Source: Fodinisporobacter ferrooxydans (lineage in GTDB: Bacteria; Bacillota; Bacilli; Tumebacillales; MYW30-H2). From it: a DNA stretch of 64,000 nucleotides. A program made the translations under genes and the position numbers. The DNA is taken from NCBI RefSeq assembly GCF_022818495.1, contig NZ_CP089291.1:797536-861535 (forward strand), written 5' to 3'. Below are positions 43,870 through 53,448 of this stretch, in pieces (position 1 is the first letter of the stretch; each line of letters opens with the position of its first letter). The notes beneath the pieces were generated by a model. The model was not told where the DNA came from. It saw nothing but the letters and a program-made list of their open reading frames with translations, and ran no database searches.

Positions 43870-46056
43870 TTAACATTCTCTCCGCAATCGTTCGGCAAGA
43901 TTGGTGTAGCGGTGTGCGATTTTCGATGTGGCGATTGCCCTTTTCACGGCTGCCTCCTGCCCGACGATGACGGCAAGCCGGCGCGCCCGCGTCAGAGCTG
44001 TATAAAACATTTGCCGCTGCAAAAGAATGGCATGCTCCATGACCATCGGCAAAATCACGATCGGATACTCACTGCCCTGACTTTTGTGAATCGTCATTGC
44101 ATACGCATGCTGCAACATGTCAAACTCGTGCTGTTCATATTCGACCGTTCGCTGATCCGGGAAAAGAACTGTCATCCGCCCATCTTCCGCATCCACATCG
44201 ACAATTCTGCCAATATCGCCATTGAACACGTCTTTCTCGTATTCGTTTTTGGTTTGCAATACTTTGTCTCCGATCCGAAAGGTGATCCCTTGTGCGCGAA
44301 TTTCCCTTTTCCCATGTGCGAACGGATTGATCGCTTCCTGCAGCAAATGATTGAAACGTTCCACACCAAACCGCCCTTTGCGCATCGGCGCCAACACCTG
44401 AATGTGTTCATAACTGTCATAAGGATCATCCAATTGTAAAAAGGCCGGCAAGCGAGTACGCACCAGTTCAAGCAGCAGTTGTTCCATTTGATCCAGATCA
44501 TGGACCGGCAGAAAAAAACAGTTATCCTCCCTGCCGCCCTTCCGAATCATCTGTCCATGTAAAACGCGATAGGCATTTTCCACAATTAGACTTGCCTGCG
44601 CTTGACGAAATACTGTCGTAAGTGTGACGGAAGGCACTGTTTTCGAATCGAGCAAATCCTTTAAAATCTGGCCGGGACCTACCGACGGCAGTTGGTTTTG
44701 ATCGCCGACCAACAACAAGCGGCCATGTGGCGGCAGGGCCCGCAAGAGATAATAAAACATCTGCAAATCAAGCATGGATACTTCATCGATGATGAATAAA
44801 TCGCCATCAAGAGGATGATTGGCATGGCGGGCAAATTGTCCCCCCGCCCCTTCTACTTGTCCATACTCCAAAAGCCGGTGGATCGTCTTTGCTGGGGCCC
44901 CTGTCGTCTCCGTCAAACGCTTGGCTGCCCGTCCGGTCGGAGCCGCCAAAACGGTCTGCCAGCCCAATTGCAGGGCCACCTGCAGGATCGCCCGGATCGT
45001 GGTGGTTTTTCCTGTCCCAGGTCCGCCTGTCAAAATCAGCACAGGTGTGGAAAATGCCTCTGTGACTGCCTGCATTTGCTCGGAAGACAAAAGAGATTCC
45101 ACGGATTGATCGTGTTGTATGCATTCCGCACCGGCAAATCCCTGGCCTGGTCCCTGGATTTTATCGAAAAACCATTGTGCCACATATTCCTCCATCGCCA
45201 GATAGGGCCGCAAATATACAGAAAGCCGACCGGTTGCGTCCCGCTCGACTGCTAACTCTTTGATTTGTTGCATGAGGGAAAACGCCTCATCCGCGTGCAA
45301 GTGGGGGACTTGCAATTCTGTACGAACCTTGGCAAACAAGCTATCAAAGGGCATACATACATGACCGTCATCCAGCGCTTGTTGCAGCAAATACGCGATT
45401 CCTGCCCGAATCCGCTCAGGCGAATCATGTGGAATGCCAAGTGTCTTGGCGATTTTGTCTGCAGTCCGAAAGCCGATGCCGCTGACATCTGTCGCCAACC
45501 GGTAGGGTTGATGCTGCAAAATACGGATCGCTTCTTCGCCATACGTTCGGTACAATTTCAACCCAAGCGCCAAGCCAATCCCATAGGATTGCAAAAACAC
45601 CATCAAGCGCTGCACATGCTGATGTTCTTTGTAGCTTTGTGCAATCTTCTCCCCTTTGGCTGGGCCGATTCCCGGGATGCTCTGCAAGTCCTGCGGAGAA
45701 TGCTCCATTACTTGAAACACGCGCTCGCCAAATGCGGCCATCAACTTTTTTGCGGTTGACGGGCCGACTCCGCGCAACAATCCGCTAGCCAGAAACTTTT
45801 CCATGCCTTCCTGTGTGGAAGGCGGCAAAAATTCCAGCGAACAAGCTTCAAACTGCTTCCCGTATTGGGAATGCTGCACCACCTTGCCGACAAATCAGTA
45901 CTCCTGTCCTACCAACACATCGGGCAATGTACCCACGACTGCTATTTCTTCCCTGGAGCCGCTCTGCTGTACTTTTATTACACGATAACCCGTTTGCGGA
46001 TTCTCAAACGTAATCCGGATGACTGTTCCTGCAACAGATTCCATTTCACCTGCCAT
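43870..46056 (-). pseudogene. recD2: RecD2-type helicase with in-frame TGA at codon 54
   Basis: A 5'-3' DNA helicase of the RecD2 group: helix-hairpin-helix repeats (LRGVGPSTAKKLMAAFGERV, LQSIPGIGPAKGEKIAQ), Walker A (LTGGPGTGKTTTI), Walker B (FIIDEVSMLDLQMF), VGDQNQLPSVGPGQ and the C-terminal TIHKSQGSEYP. The frame starts properly at 46056 (AGGAGG seven bases upstream; MAGEMESVAGTVIRITFENP), but codon 54 is TGA (45895-45897) in VGQEY*FVGKVVQHSQYGKQ. TGG would fit the context. The rest (43870-45882) is intact and could start at a GTG just after the stop, lacking the OB-like N-terminal domain. A point mutation or sequencing error is most likely; readthrough or reinitiation is possible. Located between phoU and phoP. 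Confidence 0.88.
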
Positions 46057-46108
46057 CCGGATTCCTCCTTTTACGAGTAAACGTCATTTCCTGTTACGGA
46101 TTCAGATC

Positions 46109-46771
46109 TTACTGATTCAAATCTTCTCGCACACCTGTCGCAATATAGACAACACTTTCACCGATATTGGTGGCATGATCGGCAATTCGCTCGATGTAGC
46201 GCCCGGCGAACAACAATTGCATAAATTGTTGCGCATGTGCGGCCTGTTTTGGAACGGCTTCAAGGATTTCGCCGACGATATGTTTGTACATTTTGTCCAC
46301 TTGATGATCATCTTCGCACATTTTTTTCGCCAACCGGATATCTTCATCAATATACGCGCGAATACTGTCGCGAATCATTTGCTGGGCAATCCGCGCCATA
46401 TTGGGGATATCCACCAACGGTTTGACAAGTGTCTCCCCGTCCAGCCGCTTCGTCACTTTGGCAATATCGACAGCCAAGTCGCCAATTCGCTCCAGGTCGC
46501 TTGCGATGCGGATGGCTGAAATAATCTTGCGCAGATCTGTGGCAACCGGCTGCTGTGTCGCGATTAATGTAGCACATTGGCTGTCGATCTCCTGCTCCAT
46601 TTTATTGACCAATCGGTCATCGGCAATAACTTCCAAAGCAAGGGGAACTTGCAGCTCTTTTAATGATTGTGTTGCTTTTGCCAGTGATTCTTCAACGAGA
46701 ACACCCATTTTTGTCAAATTTTGCTTTACGTCACGCAATTGTGCGTCAAAGTGTTGGCGGTTGCTGATCAT
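46109..46771 (-). CDS. phoU: phosphate transport regulator PhoU
   Basis: A 220-aa all-helical protein with two PhoU repeats. The pattern MGVLVEESLAKATQSLKELQ and SDLERIGDLAVDIAKVTKRL in the first, YIERIADHATNIGESVVYIA in the second; the E/D-x3-D motifs bind metal clusters. It dampens Pho regulon signalling when phosphate is plentiful, by acting on PstB and PhoR. Start at ATG with AAGGGG upstream; 19 bp after pstB. Confidence 0.95.
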   Translation of the reverse strand: MISNRQHFDAQLRDVKQNLTKMGVLVEESLAKATQSLKELQVPLALEVIADDRLVNKMEQEIDSQCATLIATQQPVATDLRKIISAIRIASDLERIGDLAVDIAKVTKRLDGETLVKPLVDIPNMARIAQQMIRDSIRAYIDEDIRLAKKMCEDDHQVDKMYKHIVGEILEAVPKQAAHAQQFMQLLFAGRYIERIADHATNIGESVVYIATGVREDLNQ

Positions 46772-46790
46772 TCCAAGTACCCCTTTCTCA

Positions 46791-47543
46791 TTAGCCGAAA
46801 CGGCCTGTAATGTAATCTTCTGTACGTTTGTCTTGCGGACTTGTAAACAGATCTGTGGTTTTGCCGTATTCGATCAATTCCCCATTTAAGAAAAACGCCG
46901 TTTTATCGGCAATCCTTGCTGCCTGCTGCATATTGTGCGTGACAATGACAATCGTATAATCGCTTTTCAATTGATCTACTAATTCTTCAATCCGTAATGT
47001 CGAAATCGGGTCAAGGGCGGATGCCGGTTCATCCATCAATAATACTTGCGGTTCGATCGCCAAGGCGCGGGCAATGCACAACCGCTGCTGCTGGCCTCCC
47101 GACAAGCTCATGCCGCTGGCATGGAGACGGTCCTTGACTTCTTCCCACAAAGCTGCCATGCGCAAACTTTTTTCCACCCGCTCCTGAATTTCCGATTTGT
47201 TGCGAATGCCGTTGATTTTCAAACCGGCAGCCACATTTTCAAAAATCGACATCGTGGGAAACGGATTCGGTTTTTGAAAGACCATGCCAATCGTACGGCG
47301 TACATCGACAGGATCCAATGAATAAATGTCCTGATCGCCCAACTTGACATCGCCGGTAACCTTGGTGCCGCCAATGGATTCATGCATCCGATTTAAACAC
47401 CGGATGAATGTTGACTTGCCGCAGCCGGACGGTCCGATGATGGCGGTCGCCTCATTTGCCGCAATATCCATGGAAATACCTTTTAATATATGCAAAGCCC
47501 CATACCAGGCTTGTAAATCACGCACAGTAATTTGTCGTTCCAT
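46791..47543 (-). CDS. pstB: phosphate ABC transporter ATP-binding protein
   Basis: A 250-aa ABC ATPase: Walker [22 protein letters not shown]-loop [16 protein letters not shown], signature [20 protein letters not shown], Walker [21 protein letters not shown] and [13 protein letters not shown], all characteristic of PstB. ATG at 47543 with GAGG six bases upstream. It is separated from pstA by a chemoreceptor gene and about 580 bp of non-coding DNA that contains possible PhoP boxes, so it may have its own promoter. Confidence 0.96.
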   Translation of the reverse strand: MERQITVRDLQAWYGALHILKGISMDIAANEATAIIGPSGCGKSTFIRCLNRMHESIGGTKVTGDVKLGDQDIYSLDPVDVRRTIGMVFQKPNPFPTMSIFENVAAGLKINGIRNKSEIQERVEKSLRMAALWEEVKDRLHASGMSLSGGQQQRLCIARALAIEPQVLLMDEPASALDPISTLRIEELVDQLKSDYTIVIVTHNMQQAARIADKTAFFLNGELIEYGKTTDLFTSPQDKRTEDYITGRFG

Positions 47544-47650
47544 AATCCACCTCGAATAAAAAAGTACGATCATTGAGTCAATTTGAAGTATGCTGCAAGA
47601 AACCCGGGATTGTGCTATCTTAGCATAACCGTTTATATATTGTCCTATTT

Positions 47651-47800
47651 TTAAATGGTTGCGTATCCTCCGGAATTTCTTATTTTTAAACGTACCATAA
47701 ATATTCGGAGAATGGAACTTCGCAGATAAAATCCGTCATTTTCATTGTGGTGAAACCGACAAGAACATTCATTTGCACACAGGTCATTTGCTTCTAACAT
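47651..47800 (-). CDS. possible small Cys-rich protein
   Basis: A 49-aa frame with ATG preceded by AAGGGGGC six bases upstream. It has [14 protein letters not shown], three Cys and two His close together that could bind a metal, and a basic C-terminus. No family is recognised. It lies alone between the chemoreceptor and pstB. It could be spurious. Confidence 0.3.
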   Translation of the reverse strand: MLEANDLCANECSCRFHHNENDGFYLRSSILRIFMVRLKIRNSGGYATI

Positions 47801-47850
47801 GTATCTGCCCCCTTGCAGTAGTAAAATCCTTTCATCCATTCATACAAACC

Positions 47851-47894
47851 ACACGACAAGCACGGAGATCTGCCCCTCCCCGTGCTTGTCGTGT
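47851..47894. terminator. perfect 15-bp hairpin between chemoreceptor and pstB
   Basis: ACACGACAAGCACGG and its exact complement CCGTGCTTGTCGTGT enclose a 14-base loop. There is no T run on either side, so it is not a standard intrinsic terminator; it may be a weak terminator, an RNA processing site or a protein site. Confidence 0.55.
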
Positions 47895-48083
47895 ATCTTC
47901 GAAAATTCCCAACAAAACTATATCATGTTTAAGCATATTGTGTTTAAGCATTCTACCGAAATTTTTTAGGATTCTATCAAAAACTTTACGCATTCCATCA
48001 AAACGCAGTAAAATCGTCCTATCACATAACCAGCCTATACGATCACAAATTTTAAGATTGTCCTTTTTATCGTACTATGCAAA

Positions 48084-48122
48084 TGTCAAGAAAATATGTT
48101 GATATTGTTAACGAATTGTAAA
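48084..48122 (-). promoter_or_regulatory. possible PhoP boxes upstream of pstB
   Basis: On the minus strand TTTACA (48117-48122), TTAACA (48106-48111) and TTGACA (48084-48089) lie in 11-bp phase (11 and 22 bp), matching PhoP hexamers TTNAYA. They overlap the end of the chemoreceptor gene. They could drive pstB-phoU-recD2-phoPR separately from pstSCA. Confidence 0.5.
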
Positions 48123-48127
48123 TTGCT

Positions 48128-49909
48128 TTATTGCACTTTGAAGCGACCGGTCAAATTTTGCAGTTGTTCTGCCATTTCACTCAGGGATGAAGCGGATAAA
48201 GCAATCTCTTCCATGGAAGCGGATTGGCCTTCATTGGAAGCGGACAAGGCCTGCATGGCTTCCGAAGAAAGTCTGGATACATTGGTGATTGTATATGTCC
48301 GTTCCTTTAGCTGTTCGGTGCTTAACGACATTTGCTGCAAGGCTGCCGAAACTTCCCGGATCTCGCCAACCACCACTTGAACTCCCCGCTTGATCCGTTC
48401 AAATGAATCTCCGGCTGCGTTCACTCTGTTTAAACCTTCCGCGACTTCCTTTGTGCTGATTTCTGTCGATTTCACAGCTTCTCGCGTTTCTTCCTGAATC
48501 ATATGTATGATGGCAGAAATCCGTTTTGCAGATGATACCGATTGTTCCGCGAGCTTTCTCACTTCCCCTGCCACCACGGAAAATCCACGCCCGCTATCTC
48601 CTGCCCTTGCCGCCTCAATCGCCGCATTTAGAGCAAGCAGGTTTGTTTGATCCGCAATACTCGTGATGACATCGACAATCTGCCCAATCTCGATGGAACG
48701 CTTGGACAGATCCTGAACCGTACTTGCCAATCCCGCCACACTTTGATGAATGGAATGCATTTGCTGTATGACAAGCTGGATCGACATATTTCCATTAAAT
48801 GCGATTTCGGATGCTTCCGTTGCAGATGACGATACAATTTGTGAATTCTGTGCAATTTTCTGGATTTCGTTCTTGATATCTGTAACAATCTGCACCACTT
48901 TCTCAAGATTTTGCACCTGACGTTCTGCACCAGAAGCCGTTTCCTGAATGGTTGCTGTCACTTGTATGGCAGTTTTGCTGTTTTCCTCCGCAATCGCCGC
49001 CAACTCTTCCGATGATGCCGCTACTTGGTCTGACACGCCGCTAATTTCGGATATTAAAGTTTTCAATGAGAGCACCATTTCATTAAATGCACTGCCAAGT
49101 TTTCCGATTTCATCCTTTGTGCGTATTTCTTCCAATTTTGTAAAATCTCCCGCACCAATGCGTTCGGCATTCCCCACTAGTCTCTTCAGCGGCTTCACCA
49201 TTCGTCTTGTCAATATCCACCCTGCCAAAAGCGCGACAAGAAGCAACAGTCCGCCGATTGCAAAGGATTCATTGCGCAAGGCGTTTTCCTGGGCCACAAG
49301 ATTGCTTACCGGAACCCCGACAAACCACATGCCGATAATCTTTTCCTGACCATCCTTGATCGGTTCATACGCCGTCTGATAAATATGTCCGGCGATCGTC
49401 GCTTGACTGATATAACTTCTGCCTTGCCGCAATACCGCCTGTACAACCTCCGGCGGCGCTTTGATGCCTGTCGCATAGTTCCCGGCATTTGTGCGAATCG
49501 TAGTGGCAATTGCGGTATTCCCTTGATACACGGCGATGGAATCCCCAATTTCCTGCCCGAGCATGTTCACTACAGAATCGTTATTGTTAAATACAAAATC
49601 TCCCTTCCACAATTTCCCGCCAATGATGCTCCAATTGCCATTGTACTGATTATTGATCAAAGTCAGTCCCACTTTGACATCTGACTGCAGTTTGGTTAGG
49701 CTGGACTCTGTAATCACCTGATTGATCCTTGTCAAACCGAGAATGCTTAATGTAATTGTAATAACAATCGCCATGATGCATAACATTCCCAGCACCTTAA
49801 ACTCCATGCCGAGAGTCATAAACCCTTTCCAAGCACCCATAAACTTCATTCGTCCACGCAATCGAGCCGGAATGTTTCGCAATACTTCTACTATTTTTCG
49901 TTTCAACAT
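48128..49909 (-). CDS. methyl-accepting chemotaxis protein with Cache-type sensor domain
   Basis: A 593-aa chemoreceptor. Two membrane segments (about 38-60 and 225-245) bracket an extracellular domain of about 160 residues resembling a single Cache fold ([11 protein letters not shown]-like region, [31 protein letters not shown]). A HAMP domain and a signalling helix follow, with [20 protein letters not shown] as the tip. There is no CheR-type C-terminal pentapeptide. The ATG at 49909 has GGGGTGG upstream. Its place between pstA and pstB hints at a link between phosphate status and taxis. Confidence 0.93.
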   Translation of the reverse strand: MLKRKIVEVLRNIPARLRGRMKFMGAWKGFMTLGMEFKVLGMLCIMAIVITITLSILGLTRINQVITESSLTKLQSDVKVGLTLINNQYNGNWSIIGGKLWKGDFVFNNNDSVVNMLGQEIGDSIAVYQGNTAIATTIRTNAGNYATGIKAPPEVVQAVLRQGRSYISQATIAGHIYQTAYEPIKDGQEKIIGMWFVGVPVSNLVAQENALRNESFAIGGLLLLVALLAGWILTRRMVKPLKRLVGNAERIGAGDFTKLEEIRTKDEIGKLGSAFNEMVLSLKTLISEISGVSDQVAASSEELAAIAEENSKTAIQVTATIQETASGAERQVQNLEKVVQIVTDIKNEIQKIAQNSQIVSSSATEASEIAFNGNMSIQLVIQQMHSIHQSVAGLASTVQDLSKRSIEIGQIVDVITSIADQTNLLALNAAIEAARAGDSGRGFSVVAGEVRKLAEQSVSSAKRISAIIHMIQEETREAVKSTEISTKEVAEGLNRVNAAGDSFERIKRGVQVVVGEIREVSAALQQMSLSTEQLKERTYTITNVSRLSSEAMQALSASNEGQSASMEEIALSASSLSEMAEQLQNLTGRFKVQ

Positions 49910-50128
49910 GTGTCCACCCCTTAATGAAGCAATGTCTGACCACCCGGAACACCAGCATCTCCATTGTGTTGCAGCAAATCTCATCAACAAACATTGTCAA
50001 ATGTCATCGTAACATGTACAGATTGTATTACCGTAAAGCAATATTAAATTTTGTGTAAAGAGAAACGCGATCGGATAAAGAGAACCTTGAATCAGGTGGA
50101 GTTTTTTGCTATCGGATAAAAAATAAGA
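49910..50128. other. region upstream of the chemoreceptor
   Basis: About 220 bp between the pstA terminator and the chemoreceptor start; it should contain the chemoreceptor promoter, but no clear sigma-D or sigma-A pair was found. ATCGGATAAA occurs twice (50072 and 50111). Confidence 0.4.
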
Positions 50129-50165
50129 AATGGCGTGAAAATTGACAGACAATTTACACGCCATT
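50129..50165 (-). terminator. terminator of the pstSCA unit
   Basis: A 15-bp stem (AATGGCGTGTAAATT with one mismatch) around a 7-base loop, followed on the minus strand by TTCTTATTTTTT. It lies about 60 bp after pstA and separates it from the chemoreceptor gene. Confidence 0.8.
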
Positions 50166-50226
50166 CCTCATACGATTATAGGTTGTCTCAAATATATCTA
50201 TTCTACTATTATTTTAGCAGTAGTTG

Positions 50227-51078
50227 TTATTTCATCGCACCTGAAGAGCGGTTCACCAATGTTCGAACTACCAGATGAATCAACAGAATGATCACCAACA
50301 GCACAAAGGCAGCACTATATGCCAATTCTCTCGCCTGCGGGTATGGCTGATCAATATATGTCCATACTACATATGTGAGATATCCCACCTGATGGCCTGT
50401 CAGTTGTCCGGACGGATTAAAGGAAGACCAACCGGCTGTGTATAAGAGCGGAGCCGTTTCCCCCATCCCGATCGCCACAGCCAAAAGCACCCCGGTAGCG
50501 ATGCTGCCTCCGACCGGTTTCCAGACAACGCGGGAAATTGCCTGAAATTTCGTCATGCCAAGCGCCCATGCGCCTTCTCGCAATGCAAGAGGAACCTGCT
50601 GCAAGCTGGATTCTGTCGTACGCAAGATATACGGCAGCATGATGATCGTCAGTGCAATGCCGCCGGCCAGCGCAGAGAAACCCCAGCCCCATCTCAGCAC
50701 CATCAGCAGGTAGCCAAAATAACCGATCACAATGGAAGGCACGCCCGACAGTACTTCCGTCAAAAAACGAATGACGTTTGCCGTCTTTCTGCGAGCAAAT
50801 TCGGACACATATATGCCTCCCAGAATCCCCAAAGGTGCGGCAATGATCGTCGAGATGATAATCAGTTCAAATGTTCCCAAAATCGCGTTTTGCAGTCCGC
50901 CGGCGATTCCGTGTGTGACAGTTGTCAGCATATCCGGCCGGAACGATATGACGCCTTTGTAAAGAATGGTTCCCAATATATCAAGAAGTCCAAATAATAC
51001 GAATGCGGTTGCCAGCCATGCGAATGACCAGCCGATCTTCGAACTCCACTTCCTTCGTTTCGAATATGTCGATATCAT
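50227..51078 (-). CDS. pstA: phosphate ABC transporter permease PstA
   Basis: A 283-aa membrane protein with six segments. Typical sequence: GILGGIYVSEFARRKTANVI-RFLTEVLSGVPSIVIG, then IIMLPYILRTTESSLQQVPL-ALREGAWALGMTKFQ (the EAA loop) and GETAPLLYTAG. It forms the channel with PstC in the membrane. Its ATG overlaps the pstC stop (ATGA), so they are translationally coupled. Confidence 0.95.
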   Translation of the reverse strand: MISTYSKRRKWSSKIGWSFAWLATAFVLFGLLDILGTILYKGVISFRPDMLTTVTHGIAGGLQNAILGTFELIIISTIIAAPLGILGGIYVSEFARRKTANVIRFLTEVLSGVPSIVIGYFGYLLMVLRWGWGFSALAGGIALTIIMLPYILRTTESSLQQVPLALREGAWALGMTKFQAISRVVWKPVGGSIATGVLLAVAIGMGETAPLLYTAGWSSFNPSGQLTGHQVGYLTYVVWTYIDQPYPQARELAYSAAFVLLVIILLIHLVVRTLVNRSSGAMK

Positions 51079-52085
51079 GCTTTTACCCCCATGCCGATTT
51101 TGCTGCCCCGACTTTTACGATTCACAAGCAACCGGGCAGTCAGGTTGGTAATCAGCGTCAACGCCATAAGTATGAGAGCCAATTCCGAGAGCGCATAAAC
51201 CGCCATATGAGATGCATCCGTAAGTGCGCTGTCCAATTGATCGGCAATGATCGCAGCCATCGTGGATATAGGGCTATAGATATTATGCGGCAAATAGTTG
51301 ACCGCACTGCCGCTGACCATAAGTACCGCCATGGTTTCCCCCATTGCTCTTCCCCAACCGAGTGCAATGGCGCCAATCAAACCTTCTTTGATATATGGGA
51401 CACAAATGAGCCGGACGACTTCCCAGCTCGTCATGCCAAGACCGATCCCCCCTTCACGGTACAAAGCGGGCACTTGCAACAACAAATCCCTTGTGGTAGC
51501 GGTAATGATAGGAATGATCATCAGCGCGAGGACGAGCCCGCTTGTCAAAAGTCCCATCCCGGTTCCTACAGGCCCTTTAAAGAACGGAAGAATGGTACCA
51601 AGATTGATCAATATGGGACCCAATTGACGGCTTACCCATGGAGCCAATACAATAATCCCCCACAAACCGAATACGACACTCGGTATGCCGGAAAGCAATT
51701 CCACTACGATCGACAAGGCAGACCGCATGATTCCCTGAACTTTGTATGCCAAAATCACTGCTGTGAGTACAGAAATCGGGACGGCAATCACGAGTGCGAT
51801 TACAGACGAAAAAATCGTACCGACAATAAACGGCAGCGCCCCATAGGATGCCCCGGCAGGTGCTGATACACCGTTTTTTGTCATCATTGCACCATACATA
51901 TTCCCCATATTCCATGTGATTCCTGTAATAAAATGCCATCCCATCAGACGTATGCTGGGAATCGACTCAATAAAAACCATGACACCGATGGCCACAAGAA
52001 ACAGAACTGGGCTACCGGCACATATGCCGGTAGCCAATCGAAACAGCTTGTCTGCTATCTTGGAGCCTGATTTAACCTTAAACAT
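51075..52085 (-). CDS. pstC: phosphate ABC transporter permease PstC
   Basis: A 336-aa membrane protein. Six segments; motifs VVELLSGIPSVVFGLWGIIV, ALMIIPIITATTRDLLLQVP-ALYREGGIGLGMTSWEVVR (EAA loop) and GRAMGETMAVLMVSG identify PstC. The N-terminal extension before the first segment is short. The ATG has GGGAG upstream. It is 49 bp downstream of pstS. Confidence 0.95.
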   Translation of the reverse strand: MFKVKSGSKIADKLFRLATGICAGSPVLFLVAIGVMVFIESIPSIRLMGWHFITGITWNMGNMYGAMMTKNGVSAPAGASYGALPFIVGTIFSSVIALVIAVPISVLTAVILAYKVQGIMRSALSIVVELLSGIPSVVFGLWGIIVLAPWVSRQLGPILINLGTILPFFKGPVGTGMGLLTSGLVLALMIIPIITATTRDLLLQVPALYREGGIGLGMTSWEVVRLICVPYIKEGLIGAIALGWGRAMGETMAVLMVSGSAVNYLPHNIYSPISTMAAIIADQLDSALTDASHMAVYALSELALILMALTLITNLTARLLVNRKSRGSKIGMGVKA

Positions 52086-52134
52086 CCTATCAGCTCCCGA
52101 AAAACGTATGTTTCTATTATATAGGATCTATATA

Positions 52135-53271
52135 TTAACCGCCAATTTTTTCGATTTGCGCCTTGCTCTTCGGTTCAACACTAGCAGGAAGCGGCAAGAA
52201 TTGAACTTTTGTCATATATTCCGCTTTGTTACCGCCTTTTGTATCGATCGCCCAGTTCAAGAACTTCTTCAATGCCGCTGCCATATCTGCAGGCTGTTTT
52301 GTGTTCACGATCGCGTATTCGAAGTTGATGATCGGATAGGATGTAGCTCCCGGTGCATCGATCAAGGAAATCCGCTCGTCATCAGGCACTTTGCTTACCA
52401 TCGCATTGACTGCCGACTGAATATTTGCCGATGTAGGAAGCACGAACTTGCCATCTTTGTTTTGCAAACTTGCATATCCCAATCCCTGTTGCGTTCCTTT
52501 GTCCAACCAGCTGATACCTACATAGCCGATGCTGTACTTGTTGTTGGCAAGCTGTTGAACGACTCCGTCGTTGCCTTTTGCACCGATTCCGCCTTGTACG
52601 GATGGCCAGGAAACGCTCGTTCCAAAGTTGACTTTTTGTTTCCAGGTGCTGTTCGTATCTGTCAAATACTGTGTGAACAAGAATGTATCGCCGCTGCCGT
52701 CAGAACGATGGACAGGAATGATTTGCTCGTGCGGCAATTTTACTCCTTTGTTCAAATCTGCGATCGCAGGGTCATCCCAATATTTCACTTGACCGAGGAA
52801 TATTTTCGCCAATACATCGCCGCCCAAATTGAGGTGTTGGTCTTTTCCCATGCCAGGAAGATTATACATGATCTGTTGCGCAGAAATTGCCAAAGGTATG
52901 TTAAGTATGGAAGGATTTTGTTTCATTTGAGCATCAGACATAAAAGCGTCGGAAGCACCGATTTGTACAGTGCCGGCGATTGCTTGCGAAATGCCTGCAC
53001 CGCTCCCCGTAGATGCAGCAGAAATGCTCACATTCGGATCTACGGATTTATATGCGCTGATCCATTGTCCGTTAAATAAAGGATAGAGTAAGGATGATCC
53101 CGTTTCGTTGATCGTTACAGCCGCTGACTTGCTTCCCGTTGCAGCGCCTTGTTTCGTCGTATCTGCTTGTTGACCTTGATTTTGTGTTGCTGCGCCGCAT
53201 CCGGCAGTTGCTGCAACAGTTGTAAGAACTAATGCAACTTTGACCCACTTTGCTACACGATTCGACTTCAT
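52135..53271 (-). CDS. pstS: phosphate-binding lipoprotein PstS
   Basis: A 378-aa solute-binding protein. It has a lipoprotein signal peptide (VALVLTTVAATAGC, lipobox TAGC) and the phosphate-binding segments GSSLLYPLFNGQWISAYKSV, STGSGAGISQAIAG, HRSDGSGDTFLFTQYL and KGNDGVVQQLANNKYSIGYV. The ATG at 53271 has AGGAGG 11 bases upstream; the 19-codon longer frame adds only polar residues. A Pho-box array sits just upstream. Confidence 0.96.
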   Translation of the reverse strand: MKSNRVAKWVKVALVLTTVAATAGCGAATQNQGQQADTTKQGAATGSKSAAVTINETGSSLLYPLFNGQWISAYKSVDPNVSISAASTGSGAGISQAIAGTVQIGASDAFMSDAQMKQNPSILNIPLAISAQQIMYNLPGMGKDQHLNLGGDVLAKIFLGQVKYWDDPAIADLNKGVKLPHEQIIPVHRSDGSGDTFLFTQYLTDTNSTWKQKVNFGTSVSWPSVQGGIGAKGNDGVVQQLANNKYSIGYVGISWLDKGTQQGLGYASLQNKDGKFVLPTSANIQSAVNAMVSKVPDDERISLIDAPGATSYPIINFEYAIVNTKQPADMAAALKKFLNWAIDTKGGNKAEYMTKVQFLPLPASVEPKSKAQIEKIGG

Positions 53272-53352
53272 ATGATTTGTTTCCTCCTCATCTCCGGTTG
53301 AATTGTTTTTCTGTTCTAGTGTGTCCAACCGTAATTAGAGTATCAGTTTTTT

Positions 53353-53390
53353 ATGAAAGTGTCGTAAACCTAACGTAAAGGTTTTGTAAA
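53353..53390 (-). promoter_or_regulatory. PhoP-box array at the pstS promoter
   Basis: On the minus strand TTTACA, TTTACG and TTTACG (starting at 53390, 53379 and 53368) are spaced 11 bp apart, and TTTCAT follows 10 bp on. This matches the TTNAYA direct repeats bound by PhoP in Bacilli. It ends about 80 bp upstream of the pstS ATG. Confidence 0.75.
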
Positions 53391-53448
53391 TTTATTTGCG
53401 TACACAAATACAATTCATGATTTTATTGCTTCGACTGCAATCGTCTGT

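Larger units (their letters stand above)
47544..48083. other. long intergenic region upstream of pstB
   Basis: About 540 bp between the PhoP-box-like repeats and pstB. Apart from the 15-bp hairpin (47851-47894) and a possible 49-aa frame (47651-47800) I see only AT-rich sequence with ATTC(T)ATCAAAA-like short repeats near 47970-48010. It is the largest such gap in the window. Confidence 0.5.

Noticed and set aside
51003-51866. 287-aa plus-strand frame inside pstC and pstA
   Set aside because: Shadow of real genes on the opposite strand; composition typical of an antisense frame.
51916-53079. 387-aa plus-strand frame inside pstS
   Set aside because: Antisense shadow of pstS, which has a clear signal peptide and conserved motifs.
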